Shown here: positions 9,637 to 19,143 of the stretch, piece after piece | Position numbering within the stretch: position 1 is the first letter of the stretch | Layout: every line of letters begins with the position of its first letter | Assembly (NCBI RefSeq): GCF_019218635.1 | Contig: NZ_JAHUZB010000004.1 | Location: 372,001 to 436,000 of the forward strand | Length of the DNA stretch: 64,000 nucleotides | Reading direction: 5' to 3' | Source of the DNA: Enterococcus alishanensis | GTDB taxonomy: Bacteria > Bacillota > Bacilli > Lactobacillales > Enterococcaceae | Notes under the pieces: generated by a model | What the model was told of the DNA's origin: nothing | Databases searched by the model: none | The model's input: only the letters and a program-made list of their open reading frames with translations | Translations under genes and position numbers: made by a program

Positions 9637-10162
9637 GATGAACCTTCTTTCCATTTAATCGAACAATTTCAGCTGGTACGCCTACTACTGTTGCGTGAGC
9701 AGGAACATTGTGTAACACGACCGAGCCAGCACCGGTTTTTGCATATTCGCCAATTTCGATTGGTCCTAAAACTTGTGTATGGGCTGAAATGAATGCTCCT
9801 TTGCGAACAGTTGGGTGGCGTTTACCAGAATCTTTTCCGGTACCACCTAATGTCACACCATGAAACATTACCACATCTGTCTCAATTTCCGCTGTTTCAC
9901 CAATCACAACAGCCGCTCCATGGTCAATAAAAACTCCAGGCGCGATTTTTGCGCCCGGGTGAATCTCAATATTGGTTAAAAAACGCCAAAATTGTGAATT
10001 TATCCGTGCCAACAAATGCCAGCGATGACGATATAGAAAATGCGATAGTCGATGGAAAAATAACGCGTGAAACCCTGGATAAGTCAAAATAACTTCAATG
10101 CTGGATTTTACGGCTGGATCATTTTTCTTTGCTACTTTTAAAGCTTGTTGCCACCAATTCAT
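9629..10162 (-). CDS. cysE: Serine O-acetyltransferase
   Basis: Makes O-acetylserine from serine and acetyl-CoA, the entry to cysteine synthesis. The 177-residue protein has an alpha-helical N-terminus and a left-handed beta-helix of hexapeptide repeats with the family stretch [18 protein letters not shown] and [20 protein letters not shown] chose the ATG at 10162 because GGGAG lies nine bases upstream; an earlier TTG abuts that site. No cysteine synthase gene (cysK) is in the window. The gene follows a cysteine-specific T-box and terminator. Confidence 0.93.
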   Translation of the reverse strand: MNWWQQALKVAKKNDPAVKSSIEVILTYPGFHALFFHRLSHFLYRHRWHLLARINSQFWRFLTNIEIHPGAKIAPGVFIDHGAAVVIGETAEIETDVVMFHGVTLGGTGKDSGKRHPTVRKGAFISAHTQVLGPIEIGEYAKTGAGSVVLHNVPAHATVVGVPAEIVRLNGKKVHHD

Positions 10163-10205
10163 TCCCTTCAACTCCCTTTTTGATTCAACTCATTTTTTAA
10201 TATGT

Positions 10206-10248
10206 AAAAAAAGCACGTCCTTCGAGTATAACTCAAAAGACGCGCTTT
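10206..10248 (-). terminator. T-box terminator before cysE
   Basis: AAGCGCGTCTTTTGAGT pairs with ACTCGAAGGACGTGCTT, followed by Ts. Its 5' arm is next to the T-box sequence, so it is mutually exclusive with the antiterminator. Confidence 0.85.
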
Positions 10249-10415
10249 GCGTGGTTCCACTTTTCTTTACAGATTCTTCTGCCTTCAAGCAAATAACGGC
10301 TGCGACCGTTTTTAGCTACTTATCGCTAAAACCACTCCAAGATGCATTTCGTCAAATATTATTTGGTTACTTTCAGCTACCGCAACCTCTCTGGAAAATA
10401 AAATTTGCTTACTTC
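10206..10415 (-). promoter_or_regulatory. Cysteine T-box leader of the cysE-cysS operon
   Basis: The minus strand carries a T-box leader: a stem I region with an AGAGAGG start, a specifier TGC (Cys) read at 10346-10344 just before ATCTTGGAGTGG, the T-box core TGGAACCACG at 10259-10250, and a terminator (next entry). Uncharged tRNA-Cys should pair with the specifier and T-box and favour antitermination. The leader starts within a few bases of the gltX stop, so its promoter is probably inside the end of gltX, or the leader also gates read-through from gltX. The exact 5' end is not visible. Confidence 0.88.
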
Positions 10416-10430
10416 TTCTTATCAACGTGT

Positions 10431-11888
10431 TTAAATGACTTGATTTAAATGTGCTAAAGCTTTTTCTTTACCTAATAATTCAACAGTTTCTGGTAGTTCT
10501 GGTCCGTGTGTTACGCCACTTACTGCTACCCGAATCGGCATCCATAAAGCTTTTCCTTTTATACCAGTTTCTTTTTGAACAGCTTTAATCGCTGCTAAAA
10601 CACTTGCTGCGTCAACTGTATCTAATGCAGACAATTGTTCTTTAAAAGCGGCTAAGACCATTGGTACTGTTTCATCTGCCAACACAGCTTGTGCTGCTTC
10701 ATCTAAAACTGGATGTTCTTCAAAGAAAAGATTGGATACTTCGACGATTTCGGCTGCATAACTCATTTGTGGTTGATACAATGCCACAATACGTTTCACC
10801 CAAGCTTTTTTGTCAGCATCTGGATTTTCTTCTACTTTACCGGCTTTGATTAAAAATGGCAATGCCAAATCTGTCAAATCATCTAAATCCATAGCTTTAA
10901 TATAACTGTTGTTGACCCATTCTAGCTTTTTAGCATCAAATGAAGCTGGTGATTTACTCAAACGAGCAGTGTCAAAAATCTTGATTAATTCTTCTTTCGA
11001 AAAGATTTCATCTTCGCCGACTGGTGACCAACCTAACAACGCAATAAAATTAAACATCGCATCTGGCAAATAACCTAAATCACGGTATTGTTCGATAAAT
11101 TGTAAAATACTTTCATCACGTTTACTTAATTTTTTACCTGTTTCAGTGTTGATAATTAAGGTCATGTGACCAAATTGTGGTCGTTTCCATTCAAAAGCAT
11201 CATAAATCATTAATTGTTTTGGCGTGTTGGCAATATGATCATCGCCACGTAAAACATGAGTGATTTTCATCATGTGGTCATCTACTGCTACTGCAAAATT
11301 ATAAGTTGGCATGCCATCCCGTTTTTGAATGACAAAATCGCCACCAACATTATCTGATTCAAAATTAATTTCACCTTTCACAATATCGTTAAAAGTATAC
11401 GTTTCATTGCGAGGTACACGGAAACGAATGACTGGTTTCAAACCAGCGGCTTCTTTTTCTGCTTGTTCTGCTGGCGTTAAATGCGCGCATTTCCCAGAGT
11501 AGTGAGGCATTTCGCCGCGTGCACGTTGCGCTTCACGTTCTTCTTCTAATTCTTCTGGCGTACAATAACATTTGTAAGCAAGATTAGATAATAATAATTG
11601 ATCGATTAGTGGTTGGTAAATGTCACTACGTTCAGATTGGCGGTAAGGACCGTATTCTCCTGGTTTTTCTGGACTTTCATCCCAGTCAATACCTAGCCAT
11701 GCTAAGTTTTCTAATTGAGATTTTTCACCATCTTCGATATTTCGTTTTTGGTCTGTATCTTCAATCCGAATAATAAATTCACCATCGTTATGGCGAGCAA
11801 ATAAATAATTAAACAAAGCTGTTCTAGCGTTTCCAATGTGTAAGTGTCCTGTTGGACTTGGTGCGTAGCGTACACGAATTTTTGACAT
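10431..11888 (-). CDS. gltX: Glutamyl-tRNA synthetase
   Basis: Class I synthetase of 485 residues. HIGH motif in [19 protein letters not shown] at residues about 6-24, KMSKS equivalent as KLSKRDES, and the cysteine-containing zinc-like insertion ([17 protein letters not shown] and a later CAHLTPAEQ). The start at 11888 ([10 protein letters not shown]) has AGAGG seven bases upstream; the 16 extra codons before it are not part of the family. It lies between the PIN/TRAM gene and the cysteine operon. As in other Firmicutes without GlnRS it may also charge tRNA-Gln, but that depends on gatCAB, which is not in the window. Confidence 0.96.
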   Translation of the reverse strand: MSKIRVRYAPSPTGHLHIGNARTALFNYLFARHNDGEFIIRIEDTDQKRNIEDGEKSQLENLAWLGIDWDESPEKPGEYGPYRQSERSDIYQPLIDQLLLSNLAYKCYCTPEELEEEREAQRARGEMPHYSGKCAHLTPAEQAEKEAAGLKPVIRFRVPRNETYTFNDIVKGEINFESDNVGGDFVIQKRDGMPTYNFAVAVDDHMMKITHVLRGDDHIANTPKQLMIYDAFEWKRPQFGHMTLIINTETGKKLSKRDESILQFIEQYRDLGYLPDAMFNFIALLGWSPVGEDEIFSKEELIKIFDTARLSKSPASFDAKKLEWVNNSYIKAMDLDDLTDLALPFLIKAGKVEENPDADKKAWVKRIVALYQPQMSYAAEIVEVSNLFFEEHPVLDEAAQAVLADETVPMVLAAFKEQLSALDTVDAASVLAAIKAVQKETGIKGKALWMPIRVAVSGVTHGPELPETVELLGKEKALAHLNQVI

Positions 11889-11976
11889 GTCTTTTCCTCT
11901 TTCCCAGGTAACAAAGATTTTTTGCCTTATTCCCAAATTTTACAATCAAAGTCCAATTTAGTAAAGGACAGTAGGT

Positions 11977-13119
11977 CTATTTTCCTTGAAACTCAATTTT
12001 TTTCTCAGGACTATCATCTTTAATGTTGCGACTCGAATGAGCAGGTTTTGCAAAAATCATTCGACCAGCTGCTGTTTGCAACGCACTGGTGACCACAACT
12101 TCAATATGTTCGTTCATATAGTGTTGGCCATCTTCCACGACTACCATCGTACCATCATCAAGATAAGCAACACCTTGTTGACGTTCTGTTCCAGCTTTTA
12201 CCACCAATACATTCATCGTTTCTCCAGGAATGACCACTGGTTTAACAGCATTCGCTAAGGCATTAATATTTAGAACAGCCACATTTTGAAATTCTGATAC
12301 TTTATTTAAATTGTAATCGTTAGTAACGATGACCCCATCTAACAATTTAGCCAATTTAATTAATTTACTATCAACTTCACTAATGTCTTCAAAGTCACCA
12401 TCGTACATCTCCACTTGAATATCTTCTTCTTTTTGCAAAGCATTTAAAATATCCAAGCCACGACGACCTCTGACACGTTTCAAACTATCACCAGAATCGG
12501 CGATATATTGTAACTCATATAACACGAAATTAGGAATCAGCAAGACACCTTCTAAAAATCCTGTTCGTGCAATATCATAAATCCGTCCGTCGATAATCAC
12601 GCTAGTATCCAAGATTTTATATTTACGGAAATTGTCTCCCGCTTTTCGCTCTAAAACCTTGTTTTCATTGCTCTCTTCAGTCTTTTTCTTAGTAGAGAAA
12701 ATTTTTCGCCACTCATCAATTCGAGTCGTTCCCACACGAAAACCAAAGTAACCTAATAAAATCATCAACAATACTGGTAACGCACTATTGACAAAAGGAA
12801 TCGGTAATCGATTTAATGGTGTTGCTACAATCAAACCTAGTGTCAAACCTAGAATGGTCCCAATTGCACCAAATAGTAAATAAGTCAGACTAAATTCGTT
12901 TAACCGTTTTTCGATGGTTTTTAATCCAGTTGAGATAGGATCAGCAATGACTAAAGATAATAAGAAGAAAATAATTGCACCGATTAAGCCATTAGTGAAG
13001 GTATTATTCAACCACATGTTGCCACCTTGTCTTAGGGCCATCCACGCTAGTGGTAAGAAGGAAATGCCTAAGCTCATTCCCACTAACGTAATAATGACCA
13101 CTAAAATTCTTTTTTGCAT
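11977..13119 (-). CDS. yacL: PIN/TRAM domain membrane protein, YacL type
   Basis: A 380-residue protein with four hydrophobic segments in the first ~130 residues, a PIN nuclease-like domain (KILDTSVIIDGRIYDIARTGFLEG with an acidic site, then GVIVTNDYNLNKV with the second) at about 170-290, and a C-terminal TRAM RNA-binding domain (about 300-365). The role is not settled; the fold suggests membrane-tethered RNA cleavage. Start has AAAAGGAGG. The radA-yacL order, followed by gltX and cysE, matches the conserved Bacillus region. Confidence 0.9.
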   Translation of the reverse strand: MQKRILVVIITLVGMSLGISFLPLAWMALRQGGNMWLNNTFTNGLIGAIIFFLLSLVIADPISTGLKTIEKRLNEFSLTYLLFGAIGTILGLTLGLIVATPLNRLPIPFVNSALPVLLMILLGYFGFRVGTTRIDEWRKIFSTKKKTEESNENKVLERKAGDNFRKYKILDTSVIIDGRIYDIARTGFLEGVLLIPNFVLYELQYIADSGDSLKRVRGRRGLDILNALQKEEDIQVEMYDGDFEDISEVDSKLIKLAKLLDGVIVTNDYNLNKVSEFQNVAVLNINALANAVKPVVIPGETMNVLVVKAGTERQQGVAYLDDGTMVVVEDGQHYMNEHIEVVVTSALQTAAGRMIFAKPAHSSRNIKDDSPEKKIEFQGK

Positions 13120-13136
13120 GTGTTTCTCGCCTCCTT

Positions 13137-14507
13137 TTATTTAAATACTTTTTTCAATGTTTCAGCTAATGTTGTAACTGCCACTAATTCAATACCTTTT
13201 GGCGGCGTCCAATCACCTAGATTATTCTTAGGTAGATAAATCTTTTTAAAACCTAATTTTGCCGCCTCTTTTACCCGTGATTCAACACTAGAAACGCGTC
13301 GTACTTCACCAGTTAGACCAATTTCACCGATAAAACATTCATTGGATGCGGTGCCTTTTTCTTCATAGCTTGAAGCAATTGCAACTGCTAAAGCCAAATC
13401 AATCGCTGGTTCATTTAATTTTACGCCACCTGCTGCTTTTAAAAAGGCATCTTGGTTTTGCAATAATAATCCTGCTCTTTTTTCCAGAACTGCCATAATT
13501 AATGAAACGCGATTAAAATCCAACCCTGTAGTGGTCCGTTTAGCATTACCAAAAACAGTCGGTGATACTAAAGCTTGAATCTCAACCAAAATTGGTCGGC
13601 TGCCTTCTAAAGCTACGACAATTGCTGAACCAGTCGCACCAGCCAAGCGTTCTTCTAAAAATACTTGTGAAGGATTAGCAACTTCTACCAGTCCCCGTTC
13701 TCGCATTTCAAAAATGCCAATTTCATTAGTAGAACCAAAACGGTTTTTAACTGCCCGCAAAATTCGGAAGCTGTGGTGTTTTTCGCCTTCAAAATAAAGC
13801 ACTGTATCCACCATATGCTCCAACATGCGCGGTCCAGCAATATTTCCTTCTTTAGTTACATGCCCCACAATAAAAATCGCAATTCCATTGGTTTTTGCAA
13901 TCTTCATTAATTCGGCAGTGGTTTCTCGGACTTGGCTGACTGAACCAGCAACACTAGTAATATCTGGTTGCGTCATGGTTTGAATCGAATCGATAATCAC
14001 ATAATCTGGTTTAAGTTGTTCAATCGCATGAGTAATTTCTGCCATATCTGTTTCTGCATATAAATAAAAATCAGTATCGCTAGAACCCAATCGTTCTGCC
14101 CGCAATTTTATTTGTTGGGCACTTTCTTCGCCGGAAACATACAATACTTTCCCGCCAGTCGCAGCTAATTGATGAGACACCTGTAAAAGTAATGTTGATT
14201 TCCCAATCCCGGGATCTCCACCAATTAAAACCAATGATCCTGGAACAACACCGCCTCCTAAAACCCGATTTAATTCAGCTAATTCTGTTTGAATTCTGGT
14301 TTCTTTTGTGAAGACAACATCTTTTAATTTTGTAGGCTGCGCTTTTTCACCGGTTAAACTTACGCGATTACGCCGATCTTCCGTGTCTTGTTGAATTTCT
14401 TCAACTAGAGTATTCCATTTGCCACACTGTGGGCATCGTCCTAAATATTTAGGTGAAACGTAACCACAGTTTTGACAAACAAATTGAACTTTTGCTTTTT
14501 TTGCCAT
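13137..14507 (-). CDS. radA: DNA repair protein RadA
   Basis: RecA-like ATPase that processes recombination intermediates and promotes branch migration. The 456-residue protein has an N-terminal four-cysteine zinc finger (CQNCGY...CPQCGKW), Walker [11 protein letters not shown] at about 91-100, the RadA-specific [11 protein letters not shown] motif, and a C-terminal Lon-like domain. It starts 8 bases after the dut stop and probably shares its promoter. Confidence 0.96.
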   Translation of the reverse strand: MAKKAKVQFVCQNCGYVSPKYLGRCPQCGKWNTLVEEIQQDTEDRRNRVSLTGEKAQPTKLKDVVFTKETRIQTELAELNRVLGGGVVPGSLVLIGGDPGIGKSTLLLQVSHQLAATGGKVLYVSGEESAQQIKLRAERLGSSDTDFYLYAETDMAEITHAIEQLKPDYVIIDSIQTMTQPDITSVAGSVSQVRETTAELMKIAKTNGIAIFIVGHVTKEGNIAGPRMLEHMVDTVLYFEGEKHHSFRILRAVKNRFGSTNEIGIFEMRERGLVEVANPSQVFLEERLAGATGSAIVVALEGSRPILVEIQALVSPTVFGNAKRTTTGLDFNRVSLIMAVLEKRAGLLLQNQDAFLKAAGGVKLNEPAIDLALAVAIASSYEEKGTASNECFIGEIGLTGEVRRVSSVESRVKEAAKLGFKKIYLPKNNLGDWTPPKGIELVAVTTLAETLKKVFK

Positions 14508-14515
14508 TGAATCAC

Positions 14516-15022
14516 CTACTCTTTACCAGATGAACCAAAACCGCCGGTGCGTTTTTCATTTGCCACATCGTTATCGGCTTTTAAGAATGGTAAGAAAATG
14601 CCTTGCCCAATCCGTTCACCTTTTTTTATTTTGACATCAGTTAATCCAAAATTAGAAAATTGGAACATAATATGTCCTTCATTGTCTGGATTATTATAAT
14701 AGTCACTATCGATCACACCGACACCATTGCTTAACACTAAAAAGCGTTTTAATGGATTACTGGAGCGATTAGCTAATTGTAAATACTCATCTTCGCCCAT
14801 GTAAGACTTGATTCCAGTTGCTACTAATACAGGTTTTACTAACTTTTCATCGACCGTTTTATTACTAACAAAATGATGAATTAATTGTTTCCAAACTGCT
14901 GGAATAACAATATCTTCGGCGGCTTCAAAATCATAACCAGCGGCATTTTCAGTTGCTCGCTGCGGTAATTGAATATTTTGATCCTTGAAAGCTGAAACTA
15001 CTTCAAAGCCTCTTTTTCTCAT
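14516..15022 (-). CDS. dut: dUTP diphosphatase (trimeric type)
   Basis: Hydrolyses dUTP to dUMP, keeping uracil out of DNA. The 168-residue protein has the five dUTPase motifs in recognisable form: [11 protein letters not shown] (motif 1), [10 protein letters not shown] (2), [17 protein letters not shown] (3), [11 protein letters not shown] (4) and a C-terminal GGFGSSGK (5), the P-loop-like arm. The insertion around [14 protein letters not shown] is longer than in short dUTPases and is common in this group. Start ATG after GAGGGAG. First gene of the dut-radA-yacL run. Confidence 0.92.
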   Translation of the reverse strand: MRKRGFEVVSAFKDQNIQLPQRATENAAGYDFEAAEDIVIPAVWKQLIHHFVSNKTVDEKLVKPVLVATGIKSYMGEDEYLQLANRSSNPLKRFLVLSNGVGVIDSDYYNNPDNEGHIMFQFSNFGLTDVKIKKGERIGQGIFLPFLKADNDVANEKRTGGFGSSGKE

Positions 15023-15054
15023 CTAAACGCTCCCTCTAAACATCAATGTTTTAT

Positions 15055-15083
15055 ATTATCATTTCTTGCTGTTTTCACTTCAA
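15055..15083 (-). promoter_or_regulatory. Predicted sigma-A promoter of dut-radA
   Basis: On the minus strand TTGAAG at 15083-15078 and GATAAT at 15060-15055 are separated by 17 bases, about 30 bases from the dut start codon. Confidence 0.55.
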
Positions 15084-15218
15084 TCGTTTTTTGATTACCT
15101 GAGCAAACACAATAAAATAATGTATCCTAACTCCTTGTGAAAGCTATTGCTATTTTAACATAACCATTGATTAATTTAGTCAGGTTAACTAAAAATTGCT
15201 GGATATTTAAGTATTCTA

Positions 15219-17015
15219 CTAATTTTCTTGCGGTTTTCCATCAAAGCTTGGTAATCGGTTAATGTAAAGCTCAATTCTTTTAGCATAACTAGGATTGTCT
15301 TGGAAATTTTTTATTTGTTCTTTTAACAATGTAATATTATCAGTAATAATCCCATCAGCACCCATAAACATCATACGATCCATACTGTCACTGTCATTTA
15401 CTGTCCAAGCATAAACTTGCTTATTTGCGCTAGTGGCTTGCTCAATGAATTCACTGGTTAAAGTAGTTTCTTCCATCGTATAGGCGTTGGCTACTGTCTG
15501 AGGAAAAGTTAGATTGAACGGCAAAATATAGCTGACAAATAATTTTGGTGCTTTTTCTTTTAAGCCGCTGACAACTTGGTAATCTAGTGATTGAATTTGA
15601 TGTTGATTGGTTAAAATATTTTGTTGATACTTCTGAATAAATCGCTCCAACATATCCTTTGAATCATGAGAGGTTGTTTTGATTTCAATTAATAATTTTT
15701 GCTTGTGCTGATTCGCATAAGCTAGATAGTCATCAAAACTGGCAATTTTGGCACTATAGCCATTTTCATGAGCGGTTAATTCAGTCAATTCTGCTAATGT
15801 TAATTGATAAGGTGCTTTATTTACACCTGTTAATTTTTTTAAATTCTCATCGTGCATCACGACAAATTGATGGTCCTTTGTTTCATGAATATCCATTTCT
15901 ATATAATCTGGCTTGATTTTCATGGTTTTTGTCATAGCAGGAATGGTATTTTGCACACCATTTTGATTGTCCACACCACGATGGGAAATAACTAAAGGTT
16001 CTAATGGATAAAGACCGGCCAAATACAATCCATTAGCAATCAAAGCAGAGCCACCAAAAATTAGAATAACTGCACCGGCTATTAAACGCGTCCACAAAAC
16101 CCATTTTATTTTCAATGCGTTTTCTTCATTAACTACCAATGGATAAAATTTTTGCACTAGTAAACTAAAATATAAGACACTTGTCCAACCAATCATAAAT
16201 TGACTAAACATCTGGACGCCAGTTAAATTTAACATGGCAAAGATTAGCGGTAGCTTTCCTGGTAGTTGATCAAATAAAACTTGCAACAAATAGCTTACTT
16301 CAAAGCCTATTCCTGAAATAAGCGACAATACGAATGAAAGAAAGAAAATTTGAAGAACGTAGCGCCAAAAATGTTTCGCCGTTAACTGCCAGCTTTCTCT
16401 AACCGCCGCCCACGCTCGATATTGTTTAAAAATCATCAAGGGTAAAACAAACAACAGTCGGATCCCTATATAATATACGATTCCAGATAACAACAGTAAT
16501 AGTAGCGACACAGCCCAATTATTCGCTAGATAGTCTAAAATAAAAACCGGTATTGTCACTTTGCTCAATAAAGGGGTTCTGAAAACAGCATTTGCGAAAG
16601 GCAAAATCAAAATAAAATAAAAAATGAAGAAGAAAAATGTTCCCGGGCGTAAATACCGCATTTGCAAGATAGCTGTTTTAAAATTCCGCCAAAACGATTC
16701 TTGGCTATTCGTTTGTAATACCCGAATCCCCAGCAGTTGAAAAGTAAATTGCCAGAAAATTAAAGCAAAAATAAGGAGCATCAATAATAACAAAGCCGCC
16801 AAAACGGCAGGATGTTTGGTAAGAATATTTAAAATATTGGTGTTTGAAACATAAGGGATATTTCCTAGTTTTAAAATTTCCGCTGTCAAAAATTGAAACA
16901 CTGGAATCGCTATATAGGTCAATGCCAAATTTGTTCCAATAATCAATAATGTATAACTACCCCAACGACGTAAAAATTCTTTTGAATACGTGAAAAAAAA
17001 TCGAATTGCTGGCAT
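15219..17015 (-). CDS. Membrane-anchored glycerophosphodiester phosphodiesterase
   Basis: A 598-residue protein. The first ~335 residues are a glycerophosphoryl diester phosphodiesterase membrane domain with eight or so hydrophobic segments; the rest is a GDPD TIM-barrel with ISHRGVDNQNGVQNT, YIEMDIHETKDHQFVVMHDENL (the catalytic His and the metal-binding Glu/Asp residues) and a later LLIEIKTTSHD. It should hydrolyse glycerophosphodiesters, possibly polyglycerol-phosphate teichoic acid, outside the cell. Start ATG after AAAGGACT; the upstream gene ends five bases away, so it is co-transcribed with the cation efflux gene. Confidence 0.9.
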   Translation of the reverse strand: MPAIRFFFTYSKEFLRRWGSYTLLIIGTNLALTYIAIPVFQFLTAEILKLGNIPYVSNTNILNILTKHPAVLAALLLLMLLIFALIFWQFTFQLLGIRVLQTNSQESFWRNFKTAILQMRYLRPGTFFFFIFYFILILPFANAVFRTPLLSKVTIPVFILDYLANNWAVSLLLLLLSGIVYYIGIRLLFVLPLMIFKQYRAWAAVRESWQLTAKHFWRYVLQIFFLSFVLSLISGIGFEVSYLLQVLFDQLPGKLPLIFAMLNLTGVQMFSQFMIGWTSVLYFSLLVQKFYPLVVNEENALKIKWVLWTRLIAGAVILIFGGSALIANGLYLAGLYPLEPLVISHRGVDNQNGVQNTIPAMTKTMKIKPDYIEMDIHETKDHQFVVMHDENLKKLTGVNKAPYQLTLAELTELTAHENGYSAKIASFDDYLAYANQHKQKLLIEIKTTSHDSKDMLERFIQKYQQNILTNQHQIQSLDYQVVSGLKEKAPKLFVSYILPFNLTFPQTVANAYTMEETTLTSEFIEQATSANKQVYAWTVNDSDSMDRMMFMGADGIITDNITLLKEQIKNFQDNPSYAKRIELYINRLPSFDGKPQEN

Positions 17016-17020
17016 TATTT

Positions 17021-17959
17021 TCAGTCCTTTGATTGTTGATAATTAGGATCATACTCATCAGTCTCAATGTAGATATAAGCCTTTTTATCTGACAGATTTT
17101 GACGGATATCCGCTTCAATATTATTGACAACATCATAACTGATTTCTTCAAAATCATCAGCTATATCAATTTTTGCAGCAATCATAATTTCCGTCGGTGC
17201 TAAATGGACTGTTTTGATGTCGATTAAACGTTTAACTTCTGGCCGTTGAAAAGCGGTTTTTATCTTGGTTAAGTCTTGACTCGAGACACTCTCGCCAATC
17301 ATCAAACTGTAAAATTCGCGCGCTAGAAAAATAGAAGCAAACATTAGCATTAAACCAATCAACAACCCACTTAATGCATCAAAAATTGGATTTTCTGTTA
17401 CCATTGTTAAAATCGTTCCAACAATCGCTAAAATCAATCCTAAAACAGCACAAAAATCTTCTGTAAAAATAATCAAAATTTCACTATAGCGACTTTCTTT
17501 TAAAAATTTAAATAAAGGTAATTTTTCACGATTCAACTCACCGATTTCTTTGAAAGCTACTCGCAAAGAACTCCCTTCCACCAATATACCAAAGACTAAA
17601 ATGACTAAAACGATCACCGGGTTTTCAACTGCATGATTGGGGTGAATTAGCTTTTGAAAAGCTTCCATTACGCCCAATGCACCACCACCAAAAAACAGCA
17701 TCGTGGCGACGATTGTACTGAAAAAATATTTCGCCCGACCTTCGCCGAATTGATGCAAATCACTTTGACCTCGACCGGCCCTTTGGTTGCCAAATAATAA
17801 CAAAATTTGATTACTACAATCCACTACACTGTGGATACTTTCATTCATCATAGCGGCGCTCCCACTAAGTAAAAATCCAATAAATTTGCTGATCGCTACT
17901 AAAATATTGGCTCCTAGTGCGGCAAATACCGCTGTTGACCCTGATTTTTTGATTTCCAT
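17021..17959 (-). CDS. Cation diffusion facilitator family transporter
   Basis: A 312-residue CDF protein with six membrane segments; the metal site is visible as the HSVVDCSNQ and EDFCAVLGL stretches (His/Asp residues in helices II and V), followed by a cytosolic C-terminal domain (VHLAPTEIMIAAKIDIADDF). It exports a divalent metal such as Zn, Mn or Fe; sequence alone does not say which. It starts 18 bases after the MarR-family gene stops, so it may be under that regulator, which would favour a metal- or stress-responsive role. Confidence 0.88.
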   Translation of the reverse strand: MEIKKSGSTAVFAALGANILVAISKFIGFLLSGSAAMMNESIHSVVDCSNQILLLFGNQRAGRGQSDLHQFGEGRAKYFFSTIVATMLFFGGGALGVMEAFQKLIHPNHAVENPVIVLVILVFGILVEGSSLRVAFKEIGELNREKLPLFKFLKESRYSEILIIFTEDFCAVLGLILAIVGTILTMVTENPIFDALSGLLIGLMLMFASIFLAREFYSLMIGESVSSQDLTKIKTAFQRPEVKRLIDIKTVHLAPTEIMIAAKIDIADDFEEISYDVVNNIEADIRQNLSDKKAYIYIETDEYDPNYQQSKD

Positions 17960-17977
17960 TACCTAGCCTACTTTCTA

Positions 17978-18397
17978 TTAAAAGGCATCGATTAAACGAG
18001 CAAATTGTTGATTGAGTTCGTCTATTTCTGATGTCGCTAAATTCCCCGTTAGTTTTTTGTCTAGCTTAGCAAAAATTGCTTGAATCAACAAAACCTTTTG
18101 ATTACCGGAGGTGCTTAAAGAAAGTTTTTTTTGGCGAGCATTATCGGTGGACTGCTTACGTTCAACTAAATTCTTATTTTCTAATACTTTCAATAAATTC
18201 GTGACTGTTGCTTTTTGTTTTCCTAAATAATCGGCTAAATCAGTTTGAATTACATTGGGATAAACCGCTAAAAAATCTAGGGTTCGAGCTTGCAACATAT
18301 TTAACCCTATTTTTTTTAACTCTTTATGAACAAATCTTTGCTGTAAACTTTCCAAATGATGAACTTTCTCTGCTAATGAATCAAGATTTTTCTCCAC
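17978..18397 (-). CDS. MarR family transcriptional regulator
   Basis: A 139-residue winged-helix protein (NMLQARTLDFLAVYPNVIQTDLADYLGKQKATVTNLLKVLENKNLVERKQS forms the DNA-binding part). The GTG at 18397 is chosen because GGAGGTG lies seven bases before it; an upstream TTG would overlap that site. It faces the DUF2316 gene across a region with two palindromic operators (see 18431 and 18494) and leads into the cation efflux gene on its own strand. The ligand is unknown. Confidence 0.88.
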   Translation of the reverse strand: MEKNLDSLAEKVHHLESLQQRFVHKELKKIGLNMLQARTLDFLAVYPNVIQTDLADYLGKQKATVTNLLKVLENKNLVERKQSTDNARQKKLSLSTSGNQKVLLIQAIFAKLDKKLTGNLATSEIDELNQQFARLIDAF

Positions 18398-18430
18398 GCT
18401 AATCACCTCCAATTAAACTTAACGAAAAAC

Positions 18431-18446
18431 AGTTTTATTTACAACT
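18431..18446. promoter_or_regulatory. Imperfect MarR-type operator
   Basis: AGTTTTATTTACAACT, a degenerate copy of the perfect palindrome at 18494-18509. It sits just upstream of the plus-strand -35 and about 35 bases from the MarR start, so it could control both directions. Confidence 0.55.
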
Positions 18447-18452
18447 ATTTAA

Positions 18453-18481
18453 TTGACAAACAAATCTTATCAGCGTAAACT
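18453..18481 (+). promoter_or_regulatory. Promoter of the DUF2316 gene
   Basis: TTGACA at 18453-18458, 17-base spacer, TAAACT at 18476-18481. The perfect operator at 18494 covers the start of the transcript. Confidence 0.65.
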
Positions 18482-18493
18482 CATCGCAGATTA

Positions 18494-18509
18494 AGTTGTA
18501 AATACAACT
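18494..18509. promoter_or_regulatory. Perfect MarR-type operator
   Basis: AGTTGTA-AA-TACAACT is a perfect 7-2-7 palindrome between the promoter and the ribosome binding site of the DUF2316 gene. A bound dimer would block transcription. Confidence 0.65.
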
Positions 18510-18524
18510 ATGGAGGGGAATTAC

Positions 18525-18821
18525 ATGTCGCTCAATCAAACAGAACAACAGCAGACAATTGATGATTTAAAAAGAAATTTTACTTTATCTGGATTAACCC
18601 TAGAACAAGTCGCTAATGATTTAATGACCACACCAGCGCGAATCGAAAATATTTTAAATCTTAAAATAGAATCAATCGAAGAGCCTTGGATTTTACGAAA
18701 TTATTTGACTGAAAAGCTAGCAGAAATAGGAAAAAAAGCTGAATTTACAGTATTAGTCGGAGATTACCATCGTTTATGGTTTTTAAATAGTCAAAAAATC
18801 GATCATAGACTCATTGGCTAA
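18525..18821 (+). CDS. DUF2316 family protein
   Basis: A 98-residue cytosolic protein starting MSLNQTEQQQ, with an N-terminal helix-turn-helix-like half (LSGLTLEQVANDLMTTPARIENILNL) and a short C-terminal part. The family is found in Firmicutes and actinobacteria, often beside a MarR regulator; I know of no established function. The start at 18525 follows GGAGGGG; the ATG at 18510 precedes that site and overlaps the operator. Its divergent MarR gene and two operators suggest it is repressed and induced by an unknown signal. Confidence 0.82.
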   Translation: MSLNQTEQQQTIDDLKRNFTLSGLTLEQVANDLMTTPARIENILNLKIESIEEPWILRNYLTEKLAEIGKKAEFTVLVGDYHRLWFLNSQKIDHRLIG

Positions 18822-18848
18822 AACATGTGAATTATTTTCATTTTATTA

Positions 18849-18877
18849 TTTACATCTCATTTTTCTTACTGTATACT
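18849..18877 (+). promoter_or_regulatory. Promoter of the Tyr leader / TrpX-like gene
   Basis: TTTACA at 18849-18854, 17-base spacer, TATACT at 18872-18877, giving a start near 18884 and a leader RNA of about 260 bases before the lipoprotein gene. Confidence 0.65.
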
Positions 18878-18907
18878 CATCTTTAACAAAAGTTGGAGGG
18901 ATTTTTC

Positions 18908-18967
18908 ATGACATTACAAAAACACTCACAACTGAATAACCAATATTACTATAGCTATTTTAGGTAA
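18908..18967 (+). CDS. Tyr-rich leader peptide
   Basis: A 19-codon open frame, MTLQKHSQLNNQYYYSYFR, with a good ribosome binding site (TTGGAGGG) seven bases before its ATG. Four of the last seven residues are Tyr and one is Phe. Together with the downstream competing hairpins this has the form of a ribosome-mediated attenuator: stalling at Tyr codons would change folding of the RNA. It is too short for a normal gene search and has no other visible role. Confidence 0.65.
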   Translation: MTLQKHSQLNNQYYYSYFR

Positions 18968-18984
18968 GTTTGCAACCAGACATT

Positions 18985-19123
18985 GTGGATGCAGACGACA
19001 TGTATCTATGATGGCTGTAGCGTTTCGGCGTGGCCACGTAGGATTTTTTCTAAGTGGCTAGGCAAAATAAATTTGTCTTTGTATTTTCGTCATCCACTTA
19101 GAAATAGGTGGATGACTTTTTTT
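18985..19123 (+). promoter_or_regulatory. Attenuator with mutually exclusive hairpins
   Basis: The terminator is GTCATCCAC (19089-19097) paired with GTGGATGAC (19108-19116) and seven Ts. Its 5' arm has two alternative partners: TCTAAGTGG (19049-19057) pairs perfectly with CCACTTAGA (19094-19102), and GTGGATG (18985-18991), 17 bases after the leader stop, pairs perfectly with CATCCAC (19091-19097). GGCCAC (19032-19037) can in turn pair with GTGGCT (19054-19059), freeing the terminator. This is the layout expected of transcription attenuation. Confidence 0.65.
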
Positions 19124-19143
19124 ATACGAAGGGGAAGATATTT

